Shown: positions 63,099 to 64,000 of the stretch, piece after piece
Position numbering within the stretch: position 1 is the stretch's first letter
Layout: every line of letters begins with the position of its first letter
From: Campylobacter ureolyticus
GTDB taxonomy: Bacteria > Campylobacterota > Campylobacteria > Campylobacterales > Campylobacteraceae
Assembly (NCBI RefSeq): GCF_013372225.1
Contig: NZ_CP053832.1
Coordinates: 1,488,001 to 1,552,000 of the forward strand
Direction: 5' to 3'
Length of the DNA: 64,000 nucleotides
Program-made: the position numbers and the translations under genes
Notes under the pieces: model-generated
What the model was told of the DNA's origin: nothing
The model's input: the letters and a program-made list of their open reading frames with translations, nothing else
The model's database searches: none

Positions 63099-63821
63099 AT
63101 GGAAAGAAGAAATTTCCTAAAAGGAACTGGATTAGTTTTTTTAGCAGGAAGTATTGGTTTTAGTCCAAATCTTTTTGCAAAAATGAATATGGGTGAAGTT
63201 GATTTTAGAGAGGTAAAACCCGAGGAGGCCACTATTTTACAAGATGGAGATGGTAAAGAGTTTTGCGTAGTTTGTGGTATGAGTTTAATTAAGTTTTATA
63301 AAACTTCTCACGCAAGCGATTATGATGTAAATGGTAAAGATGAAACTCATCAATACTGCTCAATTCACTGCATGTTTGAAGAGGCAATGAGCGAAAAAGT
63401 GGAAATTAAAAATCCAAAAGTAGTTGATGCTAAAACTTTAAAATTTATAGATTCAAAAAATGCTTTTTATGTTTATGGCTCAAATAAACCAGCAACAATG
63501 GCAACTGTAAGTTCATACGCATTTGCAAGCCAAGATGATGCGAAAGAATTTAAAAATAACTTTGGTGGAGAAATTTTAAGCTTTAGCGAAGTTTCAAAAA
63601 AAGTTGAAGAAAGCTTGGCTGATGATATAGCTTTAATTGACAAAAGACAAAAAATGGCAGCATTAAAAGGTGAAGAAATCTACAAAGCAAGTTGTGCGGA
63701 TATAAAAGAAACATTTAGCACATCAGGAAGAGCAAAAGCTTATCTAATCAAAAACAAACCTTGCGGCGATTTAAATCTACAAGAACTTTCCCAAGTTGCA
63801 CATTATCTAAAAAGAAGATAA
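63099..63821 (+). CDS. NosL-family copper-binding protein with a degenerate cytochrome c-like tail
   Basis: A 240-residue exported protein. The N-terminus ERRNFLKGTGLVFLAGSIG is a twin-arginine type signal. The NosL-type core has CVVCGMSLIKFYKTSHAS and a His/Cys-rich part (HQYCSIHCMFEEA), likely a copper site; NosL delivers copper to nitrous oxide reductase. The last 60 residues (KGEEIYKASCADIKE...NLQELSQVAHYLKRR) look like a class I cytochrome c domain in which the CxxCH haem motif is lost. No nosZ is in the window, so the copper client is unknown. TTAGGAG lies near the start. Confidence 0.82.
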   Translation: MERRNFLKGTGLVFLAGSIGFSPNLFAKMNMGEVDFREVKPEEATILQDGDGKEFCVVCGMSLIKFYKTSHASDYDVNGKDETHQYCSIHCMFEEAMSEKVEIKNPKVVDAKTLKFIDSKNAFYVYGSNKPATMATVSSYAFASQDDAKEFKNNFGGEILSFSEVSKKVEESLADDIALIDKRQKMAALKGEEIYKASCADIKETFSTSGRAKAYLIKNKPCGDLNLQELSQVAHYLKRR

Positions 63822-63847
63822 TTTTAGGGCATAATCGCCCTAAAATT
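63820..63847 (+). terminator. Terminator after the NosL-like gene
   Basis: AATTTTAGGGC / GCCCTAAAATT forms a perfect 11-base stem with a 6-base loop, followed by a long T-rich run. It starts at the stop codon, and the following gene is convergent. Confidence 0.88.
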
Positions 63848-63859
63848 TTATTTTTAAAT

Positions 63860-64000
63860 TTATTTTTTAAACTCCACCAGTTTACAATCATCTTCTTTTA
63901 AGTCTTTTTTGGCTTTTTCCATCCATTTGAACAAGATTTAAACCACCAACAAAAACACCTATTTTCATATATTGTCTAACAAAATAGTTTCTTCCCGCTT
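63860..64000 (-). CDS. 3' end of an unidentified minus-strand gene, frame apparently shifted
   Basis: From the stop at 63860 one minus-strand frame reads back as a plausible C-terminus (FKWMEKAKKDLKEDDCKLV, EFKK). Further toward the right edge the plausible coding (GRNYFVRQYMKIGVFVGGLN) is in a different frame, one base apart, with the switch near position 63926. Either a frameshift mutation or error lies there, or the frame of one part is misread. I cannot name the gene from so little sequence. Confidence 0.35.

Overview
The window is an AT-rich bacterial chromosome segment that looks like the genus Campylobacter, or a close relative in the Campylobacterota. Three things support this: a complete PglB-type N-glycosylation gene set, -10 boxes of the TATAAT type with little -35 signal, and gene order that I recall from C. 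jejuni (kdsA-transporter-der-aroK-trpS-serS; fabI-tpiA-pgk-gapA facing nadD-rsfS; gatC-cvpA-fur-lysS-glyA-SPOR gene-aroE; pglF-pglG-prmA-ftsH). The very low GC and the extra genes suggest a non-jejuni species, but I cannot name it. I saw no rRNA, tRNA, insertion sequence, prophage or CRISPR array.

Layout. 1-8.5 kb: start of kdsA, a DMT transporter, then der, aroK, a SLOG-fold protein, trpS, a CopD-like protein, a frame-disrupted hypothetical gene and serS. 8.5-14.9 kb, minus strand: a BASS transporter, leuA with a leucine-rich leader peptide, ftsH, prmA and hisA. 14.9-36.5 kb, minus strand: a large glycan locus. The core of the N-glycan pathway (pglG, F, E, D, C, A, B) is joined to two GT2 and one GT4 glycosyltransferases, a full licDCBA phosphorylcholine set, a GT52 sialyltransferase, a Wzx-type flippase, neuB-neuA-neuC, an ecotin gene and galE. 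36.5-42.5 kb, minus strand: a periplasmic DNA ligase, an exonuclease, fabI, a Doc toxin-antitoxin pair, tpiA, pgk and gapA. 42.5-48.7 kb: a nadD-rsfS fused frame, YeiH with its LysR regulator, hisG, coaX, and BamB-like and YfgM-like proteins. 48.8-55.8 kb, plus strand: gatC, pilT, cvpA, fur, lysS, glyA, a SPOR protein and aroE. 55.8-64 kb: a lipoprotein, a small hypothetical gene, prfB, nhaA, panC, rimO, tilS, a hypothetical gene and a NosL-like protein.

How the genes fit together. From gapA down to leuA about 33 kb is read in one direction with many 4-30 base overlaps. PglF/E/D/C should make undecaprenyl-linked bacillosamine, PglA should extend it and PglB should transfer the glycan to periplasmic proteins. 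The genes in the place of pglH/I/J/K could add sialic acid (NeuC-NeuB-NeuA and GT52) and phosphorylcholine (LicA-D), with Wzx in place of the ABC flippase PglK. Whether those decorations go on the N-glycan or on lipooligosaccharide cannot be decided from sequence. A perfect 285-base direct repeat in the two GT2 genes brackets the lic genes and could allow switching by recombination.

Other points of note are the leu leader, the toxin-antitoxin pair fitted by overlaps between tpiA and fabI, a PglD with an extra C-terminal domain, and the nadD-rsfS frame. No stretch longer than 300 bases lacks a gene.
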